DNA of 45,901 nucleotides, taken from positions 1 through 45,901 of the forward strand of contig JAJZNL010000039.1 of assembly GCA_021852345.1 (NCBI GenBank). Direction: 5' to 3'. Position numbers and translations under genes: made by a program. Shown here piece by piece: positions 24,030 through 33,465 of this stretch (its first letter is position 1; each line of letters opens with the position of its first letter). Origin of the DNA: Actinomycetes bacterium (GTDB lineage: Bacteria; Actinomycetota; Acidimicrobiia; Acidimicrobiales; JABEUL01). The notes below the pieces were generated by a model. That model saw nothing but the letters and a program-made list of their open reading frames with translations. It was not told the DNA's origin and searched no databases.

Positions 24030-25784
24030 CTATTCGATAATTGCTACGATGTCTCCAGGAGACAATGCATCTCCTGCCTTTACCTTAATCTCTTTAACGA
24101 CTCCGTCGGTGTCGGACGAAATCGCATTTTCCATTTTCATGGCTTCAAGTGTAATAATTATATCTCCAGATTTAACTGTATCGCCAACATTTACATGTAG
24201 CTTTACTACGGTACCTTGCATGGGAACCGCAATGTGGCCGGAGGCCACGGTTTTAATGGATGATTGCTGCGTTCTTGGTCTGGGTTTGGCTTTGGCAGAT
24301 CCAGATGTTGAATTTAGATTTAGACCCTCGGGCAAGAACAGCTTTACTTCAAATCGTTTGCCGTTAACTTCACTCAATACTGTTGTCTGAGTTGCCCCGT
24401 CGTCACCCTCGCTTAAAGCAGGCGAATTGGGCTCCATTTTGGAAAAGTCGACTTTTGACTCCAGCCATCTCGTGGAATGGGTCACATTGATGAAATCTGG
24501 TTCTTTAAGAACCATTTTTTGAGCGTTTATAACGGTAGACGTGCCTTCGACTTTAATTTCGTCCAAGGCGCGAAGCATGCGCAGTCTGGCCTCTTCCCTG
24601 TCGCTGCCCCATGTTATTAGTTTGGCTATTAAGTTGTCATAGAATTGCGACACGTTGTCGTTTGACTCGTATCCTGCGTCAAGCCTTACGCCGTATCCGC
24701 CCGGAGGTACTAATTTTGTGATGGGGCCTGGTGCCGGTAAAAACTTTCCGCCAGTAGCGTCTTCTGCATTAATACGGCATTCGAAAGCGTGTCCTTTGCG
24801 TTCAATATCGTCTTGATCGAAACCGATCGGCTCTCCGTTTGCTATTCTGAGTTGGAGCTTCACCAAATCCATGCCTACCACCGCTTCGGTTACAGGGTGT
24901 TCAACCTGAAGTCGCGTGTTCATCTCAAGGAAGAAAAATTCTCCGTCTTGGTACAAAAATTCTACGGTACCTGCATTTACGTATCCGCAAGCCTTGGCAA
25001 CCGCCACAGCTGCTTCGCCCATTTTTCTTCTGATGTCGTCGGGGAAGTTAGGAGCGGGGCTCTCTTCTATCAATTTTTGGTGTCGTCTCTGCACCGAGCA
25101 GTCTCTTTCTCCCAACCAAACTGCGTTTCCGAGAGTATCAGCAAATATTTGCATTTCGATATGGCGCGGCCAGTCTAAATACTTTTCAAGATAAATTTCG
25201 TCTCGCCCAAATGCTCCCAAGGCTTCACGCTTCGCTGATTCCATGGCCTCTTTGACCTCTTTTTTGGAATTGACGACTTTCATGCCTCGACCACCACCTC
25301 CGTAGGCGGCTTTGATTGCAACTGGATAGCCAAACTCTTTACCGAAAGCCTCTATCTCGCTTTGATCATTTACCGGTTCAGATCTGCCAGGAACTCCAGC
25401 AACGCCCGCTTTTTCGGCGGCAATTCTCGAACTGATTTTATCTCCCATCACCTCTATTGCTTCGGGAGGCGGACCAATGAATACTACGCCGAGATCCGTT
25501 ATGGCTCTGGCAAAATCTGTGTTTTCCGAGAAAAAACCGTATCCCGGATGAACTGCCTCGGCTTTGGATTTTTTAATGACATTTAAGATAGCTTCTGTAT
25601 TGAGGTAACTTTCCGCGGCCGTCTTTCCGCCAAGTGCATATGCTTCATCGGCCAACCGAACATGAAGAGCATTAGAATCGAGTTCGGAGTAAACCGCTAC
25701 GGTCTTAATACCCATTTCTTTGCATGAGCGAATTACTCTGACAGCAATCTCGCCCCTGTTGGCTATTAGCACTTTTTTAAACAC
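24030..25784 (-). CDS. Acetyl/propionyl-CoA carboxylase alpha chain (biotin carboxylase + BCCP)
   Basis: A 584-residue protein with a biotin carboxylase domain (about 1-445) and a C-terminal biotin carrier domain. Visible features are KVLIANRGEIAVRVIRSCKE at the start, the ATP-grasp loop GGGGRGMKVV near 163, the HPGYGFFSEN motif near 80, EMNTRLQVEHPVTE near 290 and the biotinylation site EAMKMEN with Lys550. It carboxylates biotin and works with a carboxyltransferase beta chain that is not in this window. The size and layout match actinobacterial AccA/PccA chains for acetyl- or propionyl-CoA. Translation starts at GTG (25784-25782), with AAAGGG nine bases upstream. Confidence 0.94.
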   Translation of the reverse strand: MFKKVLIANRGEIAVRVIRSCKEMGIKTVAVYSELDSNALHVRLADEAYALGGKTAAESYLNTEAILNVIKKSKAEAVHPGYGFFSENTDFARAITDLGVVFIGPPPEAIEVMGDKISSRIAAEKAGVAGVPGRSEPVNDQSEIEAFGKEFGYPVAIKAAYGGGGRGMKVVNSKKEVKEAMESAKREALGAFGRDEIYLEKYLDWPRHIEMQIFADTLGNAVWLGERDCSVQRRHQKLIEESPAPNFPDDIRRKMGEAAVAVAKACGYVNAGTVEFLYQDGEFFFLEMNTRLQVEHPVTEAVVGMDLVKLQLRIANGEPIGFDQDDIERKGHAFECRINAEDATGGKFLPAPGPITKLVPPGGYGVRLDAGYESNDNVSQFYDNLIAKLITWGSDREEARLRMLRALDEIKVEGTSTVINAQKMVLKEPDFINVTHSTRWLESKVDFSKMEPNSPALSEGDDGATQTTVLSEVNGKRFEVKLFLPEGLNLNSTSGSAKAKPRPRTQQSSIKTVASGHIAVPMQGTVVKLHVNVGDTVKSGDIIITLEAMKMENAISSDTDGVVKEIKVKAGDALSPGDIVAIIE

Positions 25785-26256
25785 GTTGTCGGGCCCTTTC
25801 TATAGAGTTAATCAATGTTATAGTATTTAATTGACAACAGAAGCATATTTCGGTGATTGTTAAATGCATGAACTAAATACCATGTAATCCATTTTACTGT
25901 ATTCGTATTAGGTCCATGGTTAACAAAATCGGCTAAAAACTTGCTCGAAATGATCCATGCGACAACAAATTTAAATAAATTACTCTTTATTAAAGCAACC
26001 ATTAATGCAATTCAATACAATTGTTAATAATTAGAGGTGATAAAAAATACTGTACCTTGAAGAAAGATGTTAGATTAAGTAAGACGATTAGATGGTATTC
26101 AAAAAATTTGTCAACATTAAACCAATATCAAACTTGTCCAACATTGTTTTTTTTATGAGGTAATACAGCGATAGATAAGTTCCGGATAAATTACAGGTAA
26201 GATCGATTGTTTTGGCCAGATAGTTTATTTAAACACTTTCAAAAAGGCTTGCTATC
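25785..26256. other. Divergent intergenic region, carboxylase / biotin ligase
   Basis: No gene supported in 472 AT-rich bases. A half-site TTTGTCAACA near 26108 resembles the arm of the operator at 19473-19493. No classical biotin operator (paired GTTAAC-type half-sites at the right spacing) was found although the flanking genes make and use biotinylated protein. Confidence 0.4.
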
Positions 26257-27309
26257 ATGAAAACCACTTTTTTAGACTCAAATATTAAGAATATTAAGAA
26301 TTTACAAAATAACCTTCAAGAGATAAATTCAACGGTTCGGCAATTGTTGGATAAGACGTATGAATCCGATTTAACCTTTCAAAAGATTCAGGCCGTATGC
26401 GGAATTCAAGATTGTAGGTTTAATACTCTTCTGGTGGTAGGTGAGATAGATTCGACAAATGACTTCCTAAAATCAGTAGCCCCGACGGCCCCCGACGGCC
26501 TTGTGGTTTTGGCCAGAAGTCAGACCGCTGGGCGCGGAAGACGATCCCGCAGGTGGATAATGCGGGCCGATGGCTCGTTGATTATGAGCTGTCTTCTAAA
26601 AAATGTCGATAGATTTGCCCTAAATTGGATAAATTCAGCTGCAGCAACCGCAGTCTGTGTGACATTAAATGAGATATTTGCATCTGAGTTTAAAATAAAA
26701 TGGCCCAATGACGTGATTTATTGTGATCAAGTTAAGTTTGATCAAAAAAATATTTCAGAAAACGTCCAGATGAAACGCGAGTCATTCAACGGGCACAAGA
26801 AGATCTGTGGGATACTGTCCGAATCAGAGATAAATGCTAACGGTGTTGTCGATTACGTGATAATCGGCATGGGATTAAATATACTTAAGTTTGAAAGCGA
26901 TACCTATACTACAGACGAACTATCGAACGACCCTAATTCCGAAATATTGTTAAATCCGATCTCTCTCGAGGAGGTAGTTATAAATTTTACCGACGACGGT
27001 GTAATTTCAAATGAACCTAATATATACAATATCGATTCAGATGTAGTTGATGTTCCCCTTCTAGCCCTTAGGATTTTGAATAAAATTGATTTCTATTTAA
27101 AAACTATTGAAAACGGGGGTATTGAAGAATTCTTAAAAGTCTATAAAAGCATTTGCGCCACATTAAATACAAGTGTAAGGGTCTATCTAGACAACGATAA
27201 AATCATAGAAGGAATTGCGTCAGGATTGGGTCCGATGGGAGAGCTTGAAGTTGTTTCCAATTCTGGGTGTATTCTTGTCAACGTCGGGGATGTAGTGCAT
27301 TTGAGATAA
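26257..27309 (+). CDS. birA: Biotin--[acetyl-CoA-carboxylase] ligase
   Basis: A 350-residue ligase that joins biotin to the carrier-domain lysine. Key motifs: IDSTNDFLK (64-72), GRGRRSRRW (92-100; the biotinyl-AMP loop, usually GRGRRGRxW, here Gly to Ser), KWPNDV (148-153), Lys182 in KICGIL, and the C-terminal domain with GIASGLGPMGELEV. There is no typical N-terminal winged helix; the first ~45 residues are polar and helical, so it is probably not a repressor. Two inserts (about 156-178 and 215-260) make it longer than most group I ligases (~250 residues). The carboxylase 0.5 kb away on the other strand is the expected substrate. Start is ATG after a weak AAAGG. Confidence 0.9.
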   Translation: MKTTFLDSNIKNIKNLQNNLQEINSTVRQLLDKTYESDLTFQKIQAVCGIQDCRFNTLLVVGEIDSTNDFLKSVAPTAPDGLVVLARSQTAGRGRRSRRWIMRADGSLIMSCLLKNVDRFALNWINSAAATAVCVTLNEIFASEFKIKWPNDVIYCDQVKFDQKNISENVQMKRESFNGHKKICGILSESEINANGVVDYVIIGMGLNILKFESDTYTTDELSNDPNSEILLNPISLEEVVINFTDDGVISNEPNIYNIDSDVVDVPLLALRILNKIDFYLKTIENGGIEEFLKVYKSICATLNTSVRVYLDNDKIIEGIASGLGPMGELEVVSNSGCILVNVGDVVHLR

Positions 27310-27521
27310 CCTTGTTTTGTGGGCACGCCTTTAGGCCTATTATCAATCGCTTAAAGTTCAGACTGAAACCGTCAACATAAAATATGCCTAGGGTTGCCAG
27401 ATGCCAGAAGCAGTAAAATCACCCACGAAGTAATTTTAATGATGCCAAGGATCGCTAGATATTTGCAATAATTAGCATCAAATAATAATTTGTATCCGAT
27501 TTGAACTAATATTTATACGTT

Positions 27522-28535
27522 ATGAATATATTAATTACCGGCGGGGCCGGATTTATCGGTTCTAATTTTGCAAGGTATTGGGTTGAGAATTATCCCAGTG
27601 ACAATGTTGTGGTGCTGGATGCACTGACATATGCGGGAAACCTACCTAATTTAGACGACATATCTCAAAGTATTACGTTTGTTCAAGCTGATATTATCGA
27701 TTTGGATAAGTGTGAGGAAATTCTAAGTCAAAATTCAATCGACGTAGTTGTTAACTTTGCGGCCGAATCTCATAATTCATTGGCAATATTGGATCCGGCA
27801 AGATTTTTCAGAACTAATGTCTTGGGAACCCAGGCTCTTTGTGAGGCTTCTCGCAGAGTCGGAGTTGAAAGATTTCATCATGTTTCTACTTGTGAGGTCT
27901 ATGGCGATTTGGATCTTGACTCAGATGAAATGTTTTCGGAGACGTCGCCCTATAGACCGCGAACTCCTTATAATGCATCTAAAGCCGGCGCAGATCATGC
28001 GGTTCGAGCTTACTATGAGACTTTTAGTCTTCCTATCACCATCACTAACTGTTGTAACAACTACGGTCCTTATCAATTTCCCGAAAAAGTGATACCCGTT
28101 TTTGCTACTAAAGCAATGAATGATCAGCCGATTCCGCTTTATGCTTCAACTCAAAATAAAAGGGAGTGGCTGCATGTTTTAGATCATTGTAAGGCAATCG
28201 ATTTAGTATTAAAAGATGGTGCCGTCGGAGAGACATATCATGTGGGATCTGGCAGGGAAGCATCTATCGTGGAAATTGCCGACAGGGTACTTGAAGCTCT
28301 GGGAAAGCCAGATACCCTTAAAACGATTGTTCCTGACAGACCCGGCCACGACCGAAGATATCTGCTGGATTCAACCAAAATAAGATCTCAGCTTGGATGG
28401 AAGCCAAGCTATGATTTTGATAGTGGATTAAAAGAAACGGTACAGTGGTACGTTGACAATCGAAGTTGGTGGGAACCTTTGTTGGATCGTGCTCCCGTAG
28501 CCGAAGACACAGCGTGGAGTAAAGCCGGAAAGTAG
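27522..28535 (+). CDS. rfbB: dTDP-glucose 4,6-dehydratase-like SDR enzyme
   Basis: A 337-residue extended short-chain dehydrogenase. GGAGFIG (7-13) binds NAD, Tyr150-x3-Lys154 (YNASK) is the catalytic pair, and NNYGPYQFPEKVIPVFATKA plus REWLHVLDHCKAIDLVL are RmlB-like. Two usual RmlB features differ: the STDEVYG motif reads STCEVYG, so the acid Asp is Cys124 while Glu125 remains, and the ESHVDRSI segment reads ESHNSLAI. I believe related actinobacterial proteins share this variant, but the altered active site makes the exact reaction less certain. It starts the rhamnose/F420 gene block; the next gene (rfbD) starts eight bases after its stop. Confidence 0.8.
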   Translation: MNILITGGAGFIGSNFARYWVENYPSDNVVVLDALTYAGNLPNLDDISQSITFVQADIIDLDKCEEILSQNSIDVVVNFAAESHNSLAILDPARFFRTNVLGTQALCEASRRVGVERFHHVSTCEVYGDLDLDSDEMFSETSPYRPRTPYNASKAGADHAVRAYYETFSLPITITNCCNNYGPYQFPEKVIPVFATKAMNDQPIPLYASTQNKREWLHVLDHCKAIDLVLKDGAVGETYHVGSGREASIVEIADRVLEALGKPDTLKTIVPDRPGHDRRYLLDSTKIRSQLGWKPSYDFDSGLKETVQWYVDNRSWWEPLLDRAPVAEDTAWSKAGK

Positions 28536-28543
28536 GTATTTTC

Positions 28544-29389
28544 GTGAAGGTTGTTGTTACGGGTTCCAAGGGTCAACTTGGTACAGACCTGTTGTTGGCT
28601 CTTGAGCCTGCGAAAAATGTTGAAGCCATTGGATTAGATCTTCACAATGCAGACATAACCAACAGAGCCAATTTGATCGAAGTTTTTGACGGCCTATGCC
28701 CCGATGTAGTGATCCACGGAGCAGCTTATACCGCAGTTGACAAGGCGGAGTCTGAGCCAGAACTCGCCTATAAAATTAACGCTATCGGTACGAGAAATAT
28801 TGTCGAAGCTTGCGAAAAATATGGCAGCCATTTAATATATGTCTCTACAGACTATGTTTTCGACGGAACTTCGACCGTACCGTATTTGGAGTGGGACAAA
28901 GTTAACCCTCAATCGATATATGGGAAATCAAAATATGCCGGTGAAATGGAACTTCGGCCAACTGATACCGTGGTGAGAACCTCTTGGGTTTGCGGTGAAT
29001 TTGGTTCCAACATGGTTAAGACGGTTTTTAATTTGAAAGATAAAGAAGGGCCTCTAAAATTCGTTGACGATCAACACGGCTGTCCGAGCTTTACGAGTGA
29101 CTTAGCAATAAAATTAATTGAATTAGGACTCAATAAGATACCCGGAAGATTTCATGTTACCAATCAGTCCCCGACGACATGGTTTGAGTTTGTTAAAGAA
29201 ATAATTCGCGTATCCAAAGGTGATGTCTTTAGAGTTGTTCCTATTAAAACCGAAGAGCTTGATCCTCCGCGTCCTGCACCGAGACCTAAATATTCGGTTT
29301 TGGATAATTGCGCCTTAAGGCTGATGGGAATTGACCTGCTTCCAGATTGGCATGAAACTCTAGAAAAGGTCATTAAAAAACTTTCCTGA
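28544..29389 (+). CDS. rfbD: dTDP-4-dehydrorhamnose reductase
   Basis: A 281-residue enzyme for the last step of dTDP-L-rhamnose synthesis. Motifs: GSKGQLGTDL (7-16) at the nucleotide site, HGAAYTAVDKAESEP near 66-80, STDYVFDG near 100, the Tyr-Lys pair in YGKSKYAGE near 126-134, and RTSWVCG. The length fits (about 280-300). Start is GTG with AGGT eight bases before it. It sits between an rfbB-like gene and a rhamnosyltransferase-like gene. No rfbA or rfbC (rmlA/rmlC) is present in the window, so the pathway must be completed elsewhere. Confidence 0.92.
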   Translation: MKVVVTGSKGQLGTDLLLALEPAKNVEAIGLDLHNADITNRANLIEVFDGLCPDVVIHGAAYTAVDKAESEPELAYKINAIGTRNIVEACEKYGSHLIYVSTDYVFDGTSTVPYLEWDKVNPQSIYGKSKYAGEMELRPTDTVVRTSWVCGEFGSNMVKTVFNLKDKEGPLKFVDDQHGCPSFTSDLAIKLIELGLNKIPGRFHVTNQSPTTWFEFVKEIIRVSKGDVFRVVPIKTEELDPPRPAPRPKYSVLDNCALRLMGIDLLPDWHETLEKVIKKLS

Positions 29390-29390
29390 C

Positions 29391-30500
29391 GTGTCCGAAC
29401 AACCGAATCGCGCTTTAAATTCATTGCCAAATTCGTTGCCCGTCCATGCGATAGTGGTTGAGTATGGAAGCAAAGAATTTACACTATTGTTACTTAAAGA
29501 TCTATTGAGTGAAGACCCGGCATCGATTACAATCGTGGACAACGCAAACAATGAAACCGGCGTAGAATCGGTATCGGAGTTTGAAATCGCCGATCTGATA
29601 ACCGAAAATATAAACTGTGAATTTACAAGTCGTCACATGTACGACGGCGCACTATTGCCCATTAGGCTTTTGCGGTCTAAATTAAATTTAGGTTTTGGCG
29701 CAGGCGTCAACTCCGCGGTAATCTCAGATGTTAATTTTCCCGAAAATACCGTTGCGTTTCAAATAAGGTTAGATGACAAACACGCTTTTGTAGTACCAAA
29801 AGAGAGCGGAGACTTACCGGAATCTAAAAATGAAATTCAAAACTGTTTTAAGGAGCGGTATATACTAGTTTCCAACAGTGACATCAGAATTAAGCCGGGA
29901 TCTCTCAAACGTCTAACAACCTTAATGGACAGCCATAAGGAGATGTCGGTTGTAGGTCCAAAATTAATAAACGACGACGATACCGTATATCCGTCGGCTC
30001 GAAGCTTTCCTTCGTTTGCAACCGCTGTTGGTTACGCAGTATTTTCCGTCTTTAGGAAAAATAATCGTTTTTCCAAAAAATATAAATCTTTTGACTCATC
30101 AGATGTAATTGACGAAAATGAAAGTTTGTATTCAGTGGATTGGGTTTCAGGTGCGTTCTTCTTAATTTCGTTCGATACTTTTCAAAGGCTTGGCGGATTT
30201 GACGAAGGTTATTTTCTGTATATGGAAGATGTAGACCTCTGTTATAGGGTTCATGCAATCGGCAAAAAGGTCGGATATGCAACAGATTGCCAAGTAAACC
30301 ATGTCGGGTCGGTAACGATATCTAATATCATTAAAAAGGCATACTATCATCATAAGTCTGCTCTGAGGTTCGAAAGAAAAACCGCAAAAGGCCTAAGAAA
30401 ACTGATGTTACCATTGGCATTTATTCTTTTGGCACTTAGGGGCGCAATGACTGTAGCGCTGGCTCAGACCAAATCACTGGCAAAAAAAACCAAGATATAA
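29391..30500 (+). CDS. GT2 glycosyltransferase, probable WbbL-like rhamnosyltransferase
   Basis: A 369-residue family-2 glycosyltransferase. AIVVEYGS and ITIVDNANNE form the start of the GT-A fold (about 17-55), LNLGFGAGVNSA (about 97-108) and LVSNSDIRIKPGSL (about 157-170) hold the sugar-nucleotide site, and GAFFLISFDTFQRLGGFDEGYFLYMEDVDLCYR-type sequence (about 251-285) is the acceptor/catalytic region. An insert of ~40 residues separates the first and second parts. It starts with GTG one base after the rfbD stop. Position after rfbD and before a ManB-like pyrophosphorylase matches mycobacterial wbbL1, which adds rhamnose to polyprenyl-PP-GlcNAc; this role is inferred from order and family. 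Confidence 0.85.
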   Translation: MSEQPNRALNSLPNSLPVHAIVVEYGSKEFTLLLLKDLLSEDPASITIVDNANNETGVESVSEFEIADLITENINCEFTSRHMYDGALLPIRLLRSKLNLGFGAGVNSAVISDVNFPENTVAFQIRLDDKHAFVVPKESGDLPESKNEIQNCFKERYILVSNSDIRIKPGSLKRLTTLMDSHKEMSVVGPKLINDDDTVYPSARSFPSFATAVGYAVFSVFRKNNRFSKKYKSFDSSDVIDENESLYSVDWVSGAFFLISFDTFQRLGGFDEGYFLYMEDVDLCYRVHAIGKKVGYATDCQVNHVGSVTISNIIKKAYYHHKSALRFERKTAKGLRKLMLPLAFILLALRGAMTVALAQTKSLAKKTKI

Positions 30501-30638
30501 ATTTTTAGGCAATAATTTAAACTAAAATTGCATTGATATATTTTATATTGAGTTTTTGTTTAAGCATTTTTGGCATTGATTCAAGAAATAAAACTCAGAA
30601 TTTAATTTAAATTCCAAAACTGAAGTAGAGGTATAATT

Positions 30639-31391
30639 TTGGCTCGGTATTCCGTTTCCAAAGCAGTGGCGCGTGCCGGCGCCGCAGGAAGTTCTAAAAA
30701 TTATAAAGGGGCCAGACCTTGGGGTTTCTATTCGGTTCTGATTGCAATTGCAATTTTAGGAACCGTGGGTATTTTTTATTCCAGGTCAGAGATGGTCGCA
30801 AGAGATGCCGCCGCTTCTACGTCTTCTACCGCCAAACCAGCAGCTCAACCAGCCGTGGGAACTACGTGGAGAGTTGCGTTGGGATTTTATGTGTGTGGTA
30901 AGTTTTTACCTAATTTAGCAGCGTCTCCCAATGCGTCTACCGTAGGTATAAATACTACTGGTAACGGCCTTATAACGGTTGCCCCCAAAAATAAAACAGA
31001 GGCCGGTAGTAAGGCCACTTTCGGCTACTTTGTTAAGAATTACCCCGGTTTGGTTGTAAATTCTAAACTGTTAACCGTGCCTTCTCAGGGCTCCTTCAAG
31101 GCGGGTTCCACCTGTCCGGGCAGCACTGTTTCTTCTCAAATAACCATTCGGATTTTTTCAAGCGCTTTGGACAGAACTGGCAGTGATTTTAGAGGCAACA
31201 TAAATTCGCTTAAGTTTGCAGACGGTGAGTTAATAACCGTGGCTTACGGGCCCAAGAGTCAATCGATTCCTCAGCCTCCTTCTAAATCCCAACTGATTCA
31301 GGCTACTCCGCCGACGTCTACCACAACGGCAGCTGGATCGACACCGACTATCCCCTTGGGATCTACGCCGGCGACTACTCCCACTACCTAA
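30639..31391 (+). CDS. Membrane-anchored extracytoplasmic protein of unknown function
   Basis: A 250-residue protein with a short basic cytoplasmic tail, one membrane span (about 30-47, SVLIAIAILGTVGIFYS), an Ala/Ser/Thr/Pro linker, a globular exterior part (about 75-205) with two conserved-looking Cys (C86 in FYVCGKFLP and C150 in STCPG), and a Pro/Thr-rich tail that looks disordered. The start is TTG 30639 with AGAGG seven bases upstream; no ATG fits. It lies between the rhamnosyltransferase-like gene and the GDP-mannose-pyrophosphorylase-like gene, so an envelope role is likely, but I do not recognise the family. Confidence 0.75.
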   Translation: MARYSVSKAVARAGAAGSSKNYKGARPWGFYSVLIAIAILGTVGIFYSRSEMVARDAAASTSSTAKPAAQPAVGTTWRVALGFYVCGKFLPNLAASPNASTVGINTTGNGLITVAPKNKTEAGSKATFGYFVKNYPGLVVNSKLLTVPSQGSFKAGSTCPGSTVSSQITIRIFSSALDRTGSDFRGNINSLKFADGELITVAYGPKSQSIPQPPSKSQLIQATPPTSTTTAAGSTPTIPLGSTPATTPTT

Positions 31392-31447
31392 GAAATTTCG
31401 ATTTAAATTTGTACACAGTAACTTAAAAGACTTAACAAGGAGTTCCA

Positions 31448-32521
31448 TTGGATTGCGTTATATTGGTCGGGGGAGAGGGAACGAGACTGCGTCCGTTAAC
31501 CTACAACACTCCTAAGCAGATGTTGAAAGTCGCTGGAGTTACCATGATCGACAGAGTCTTATACTATTTGTCGAAAAATTCGGTTACTCGCGCCGTATTA
31601 TCTTTAGGATATAAGCCCGATAAGTTTTTAAAGGCCTATCCAGATTCGAAAGCTTACGGAATTGAGTTGATGTATGCGGTTGAGCCCGAGCCGCTCGATA
31701 CTGCTGGTGCAATAAGGTTTGCCGCAAAATATGCCGGTTTTGATTCCAGGTTTGTTGTGGTTAACGGTGACGTTATGACAGATTTATCAGTACTGGATTT
31801 GATAGGTTTTCATGAAAAATCAGATGCAGTGGGCACAATTGCCTTAACACCGGTTTTAGACCCGTCTCGATTTGGAGTTGTGCCGACGGATGATTCAGGT
31901 AAGGTCGTAGCTTTTATCGAAAAACCCGATGCCGCAACCGCTCCAACTAATTATATCAATGCCGGTACTTACGTATTAGAAAACGAAGTTTTGGATTTGA
32001 TAGATTCGGACAGGAGGGTATCAATTGAAAGAGAGACATTTCCTCTGCTGGTTAAGAAGTCTTGTCTATATGGAATGCCGACCGATTCATATTGGCTGGA
32101 TTTGGGAACTCCTCAGTCGTTGATTAAAGCGTCGTGTGATATCTTGACTTTAAATTACAATGACGAGCTCTTTAGTTCGATCTACTCGAAGTGCGGTAAC
32201 GGTAACTGGATCCGAAATAGTGTTCAGATCCCCGAAACCGCTTCTCAATCACTATTTGAGTCGGGGCTTGCATTTAACCCGAATTCTAAAATCAACCTAA
32301 CTACTTTTGGCGTAGATTGCATTATCGGCAACGGGGCTATTGTATCTGAGTCCATCATCGGAGATGGTTGTAAAATCGGCGCTAACGTAACGATAAGAAA
32401 TTCCATTATCGGAGACAACGTTACATTTAAAGACAATGTTACATTGATTGATTGCATAATCGGTGACGAAGCTCAATTGCAAGAAGGCGAGAAGATGGAA
32501 CAGCAGAGGTATCCGACTTGA
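31448..32521 (+). CDS. NDP-sugar pyrophosphorylase, mannose-1-P guanylyltransferase-like
   Basis: A 357-residue nucleotidyltransferase. VILVGGEGTRLRPLTYNTPKQMLKVAG (about 4-30) is the pyrophosphorylase signature, VVVNGDVMTDLS (about 97-108) holds the metal-binding Asp, and INAGTYVLENEVLDLI, SIERETFPLL and SYWLDLGTPQSLIKA follow. The C-terminal quarter (about 280-345) has hexapeptide repeats (IIGNGA, IIGDGC, IIGDNV, IIGDEA) of a left-handed beta-helix. The layout matches mycobacterial ManB (GDP-mannose) rather than RmlA. Start is TTG with AAGGAG six bases upstream. Its stop overlaps the next start by four bases (TTGA). Confidence 0.87.
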   Translation: MDCVILVGGEGTRLRPLTYNTPKQMLKVAGVTMIDRVLYYLSKNSVTRAVLSLGYKPDKFLKAYPDSKAYGIELMYAVEPEPLDTAGAIRFAAKYAGFDSRFVVVNGDVMTDLSVLDLIGFHEKSDAVGTIALTPVLDPSRFGVVPTDDSGKVVAFIEKPDAATAPTNYINAGTYVLENEVLDLIDSDRRVSIERETFPLLVKKSCLYGMPTDSYWLDLGTPQSLIKASCDILTLNYNDELFSSIYSKCGNGNWIRNSVQIPETASQSLFESGLAFNPNSKINLTTFGVDCIIGNGAIVSESIIGDGCKIGANVTIRNSIIGDNVTFKDNVTLIDCIIGDEAQLQEGEKMEQQRYPT

Positions 32522-33465
32522 AAATTTTGGTGACTGGAGGTGCTGGATTTATAGGGTCAAATCTAGTTGACGCTTTAATTTTGGAAGGACATCATGTTCG
32601 GGTAATTGACAGTCTGTTTACCGGTAAGTTATCCAATTTGGATGATGCCAGAAAGCAGGGACTAGGTAGGTTTGAGTTTTATAATTTGGATATTACCGAA
32701 GACGAAGTCGTGGATATTATAAAGGATTTTCAACCCGAGATAATCTATCATTTAGCAGCGCAGGCAGATGTGAGGGTATCGGTGAATGACCCATTGTATG
32801 ATGCCAAAGTCAATGTCTTAGGTTCATTAAATATCTTAAAAGGTGCAGCAGAAGCCAAAGCAAAGCGAATTATATACGCTGCCAGTGGGGGTACGATTTA
32901 CGGAGACGTGGATGCTTCGATGCTACCGGTTAATGAAAGTAATCCAAAACTGCCGGTATCGCCGTATGGGATTTCAAAAGGTGTGGTCTTGGATTATCTT
33001 CGCAGTTTTTATTTAACCTATGGCATTGAATATGTGGCACTGGCGCTGGCTAACGTATACGGTCCTAGACAAGATCCGCACGGTGAGGCAGGCGTAATTG
33101 CCATTTTTGCAGATCAGGTATTGAATTCAAAACAATCTGTAATTTATGGTGACGGCGAGCAAACCAGAGATTTTGTTTTTGTGGATGATGTAATTGATGC
33201 ATTTGTAAAGGCGCAGGATAAAGGCGGTAATCTGTTGATCAATATCGGTACCTCTGTGGAGACTTCGGTTAATCGTTTGTACAAAGTAATGTGTGAAGCC
33301 GCAAATAAGAAAGTGAATTTAGTTTATAAAGGTGCAAGAGCCGGAGAATTGTTGGCAAGTAGCCTCGATAATACTAGAGCGTTGATCCAGTTGAGCTGGA
33401 GGCCGTGGACTTCAATTGACGAAGGAATCGCTAAAACCCTAGAATTTATGTCAAAATCAAAATGA
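32518..33465 (+). CDS. NAD-dependent epimerase/dehydratase (UDP-glucose 4-epimerase-like)
   Basis: A 315-residue extended SDR protein. GGAGFIGSNLVDAL (7-20) binds NAD, HLAAQADVRVSVNDP (about 82-96) and SGGTIYGD (about 121-128) are GalE-like, YGISK (about 143-147) supplies Tyr and Lys, and NVYGPRQDPHGEAGVIAIF and GDGEQTRDFVFVDDV follow. It probably interconverts UDP-sugars at C4 (galactose or a uronic acid); related decarboxylases and dehydratases cannot be excluded. It starts with TTG inside the end of the pyrophosphorylase gene, and its stop overlaps cofD by four bases, so translation is likely coupled. Confidence 0.87.
   Translation: MKILVTGGAGFIGSNLVDALILEGHHVRVIDSLFTGKLSNLDDARKQGLGRFEFYNLDITEDEVVDIIKDFQPEIIYHLAAQADVRVSVNDPLYDAKVNVLGSLNILKGAAEAKAKRIIYAASGGTIYGDVDASMLPVNESNPKLPVSPYGISKGVVLDYLRSFYLTYGIEYVALALANVYGPRQDPHGEAGVIAIFADQVLNSKQSVIYGDGEQTRDFVFVDDVIDAFVKAQDKGGNLLINIGTSVETSVNRLYKVMCEAANKKVNLVYKGARAGELLASSLDNTRALIQLSWRPWTSIDEGIAKTLEFMSKSK

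Noticed and set aside
31448..32521. Glucose-1-phosphate thymidylyltransferase (RmlA), completing the rhamnose pathway
   Set aside because: Too long, has a C-terminal hexapeptide beta-helix and the later motifs of GDP-mannose pyrophosphorylases.
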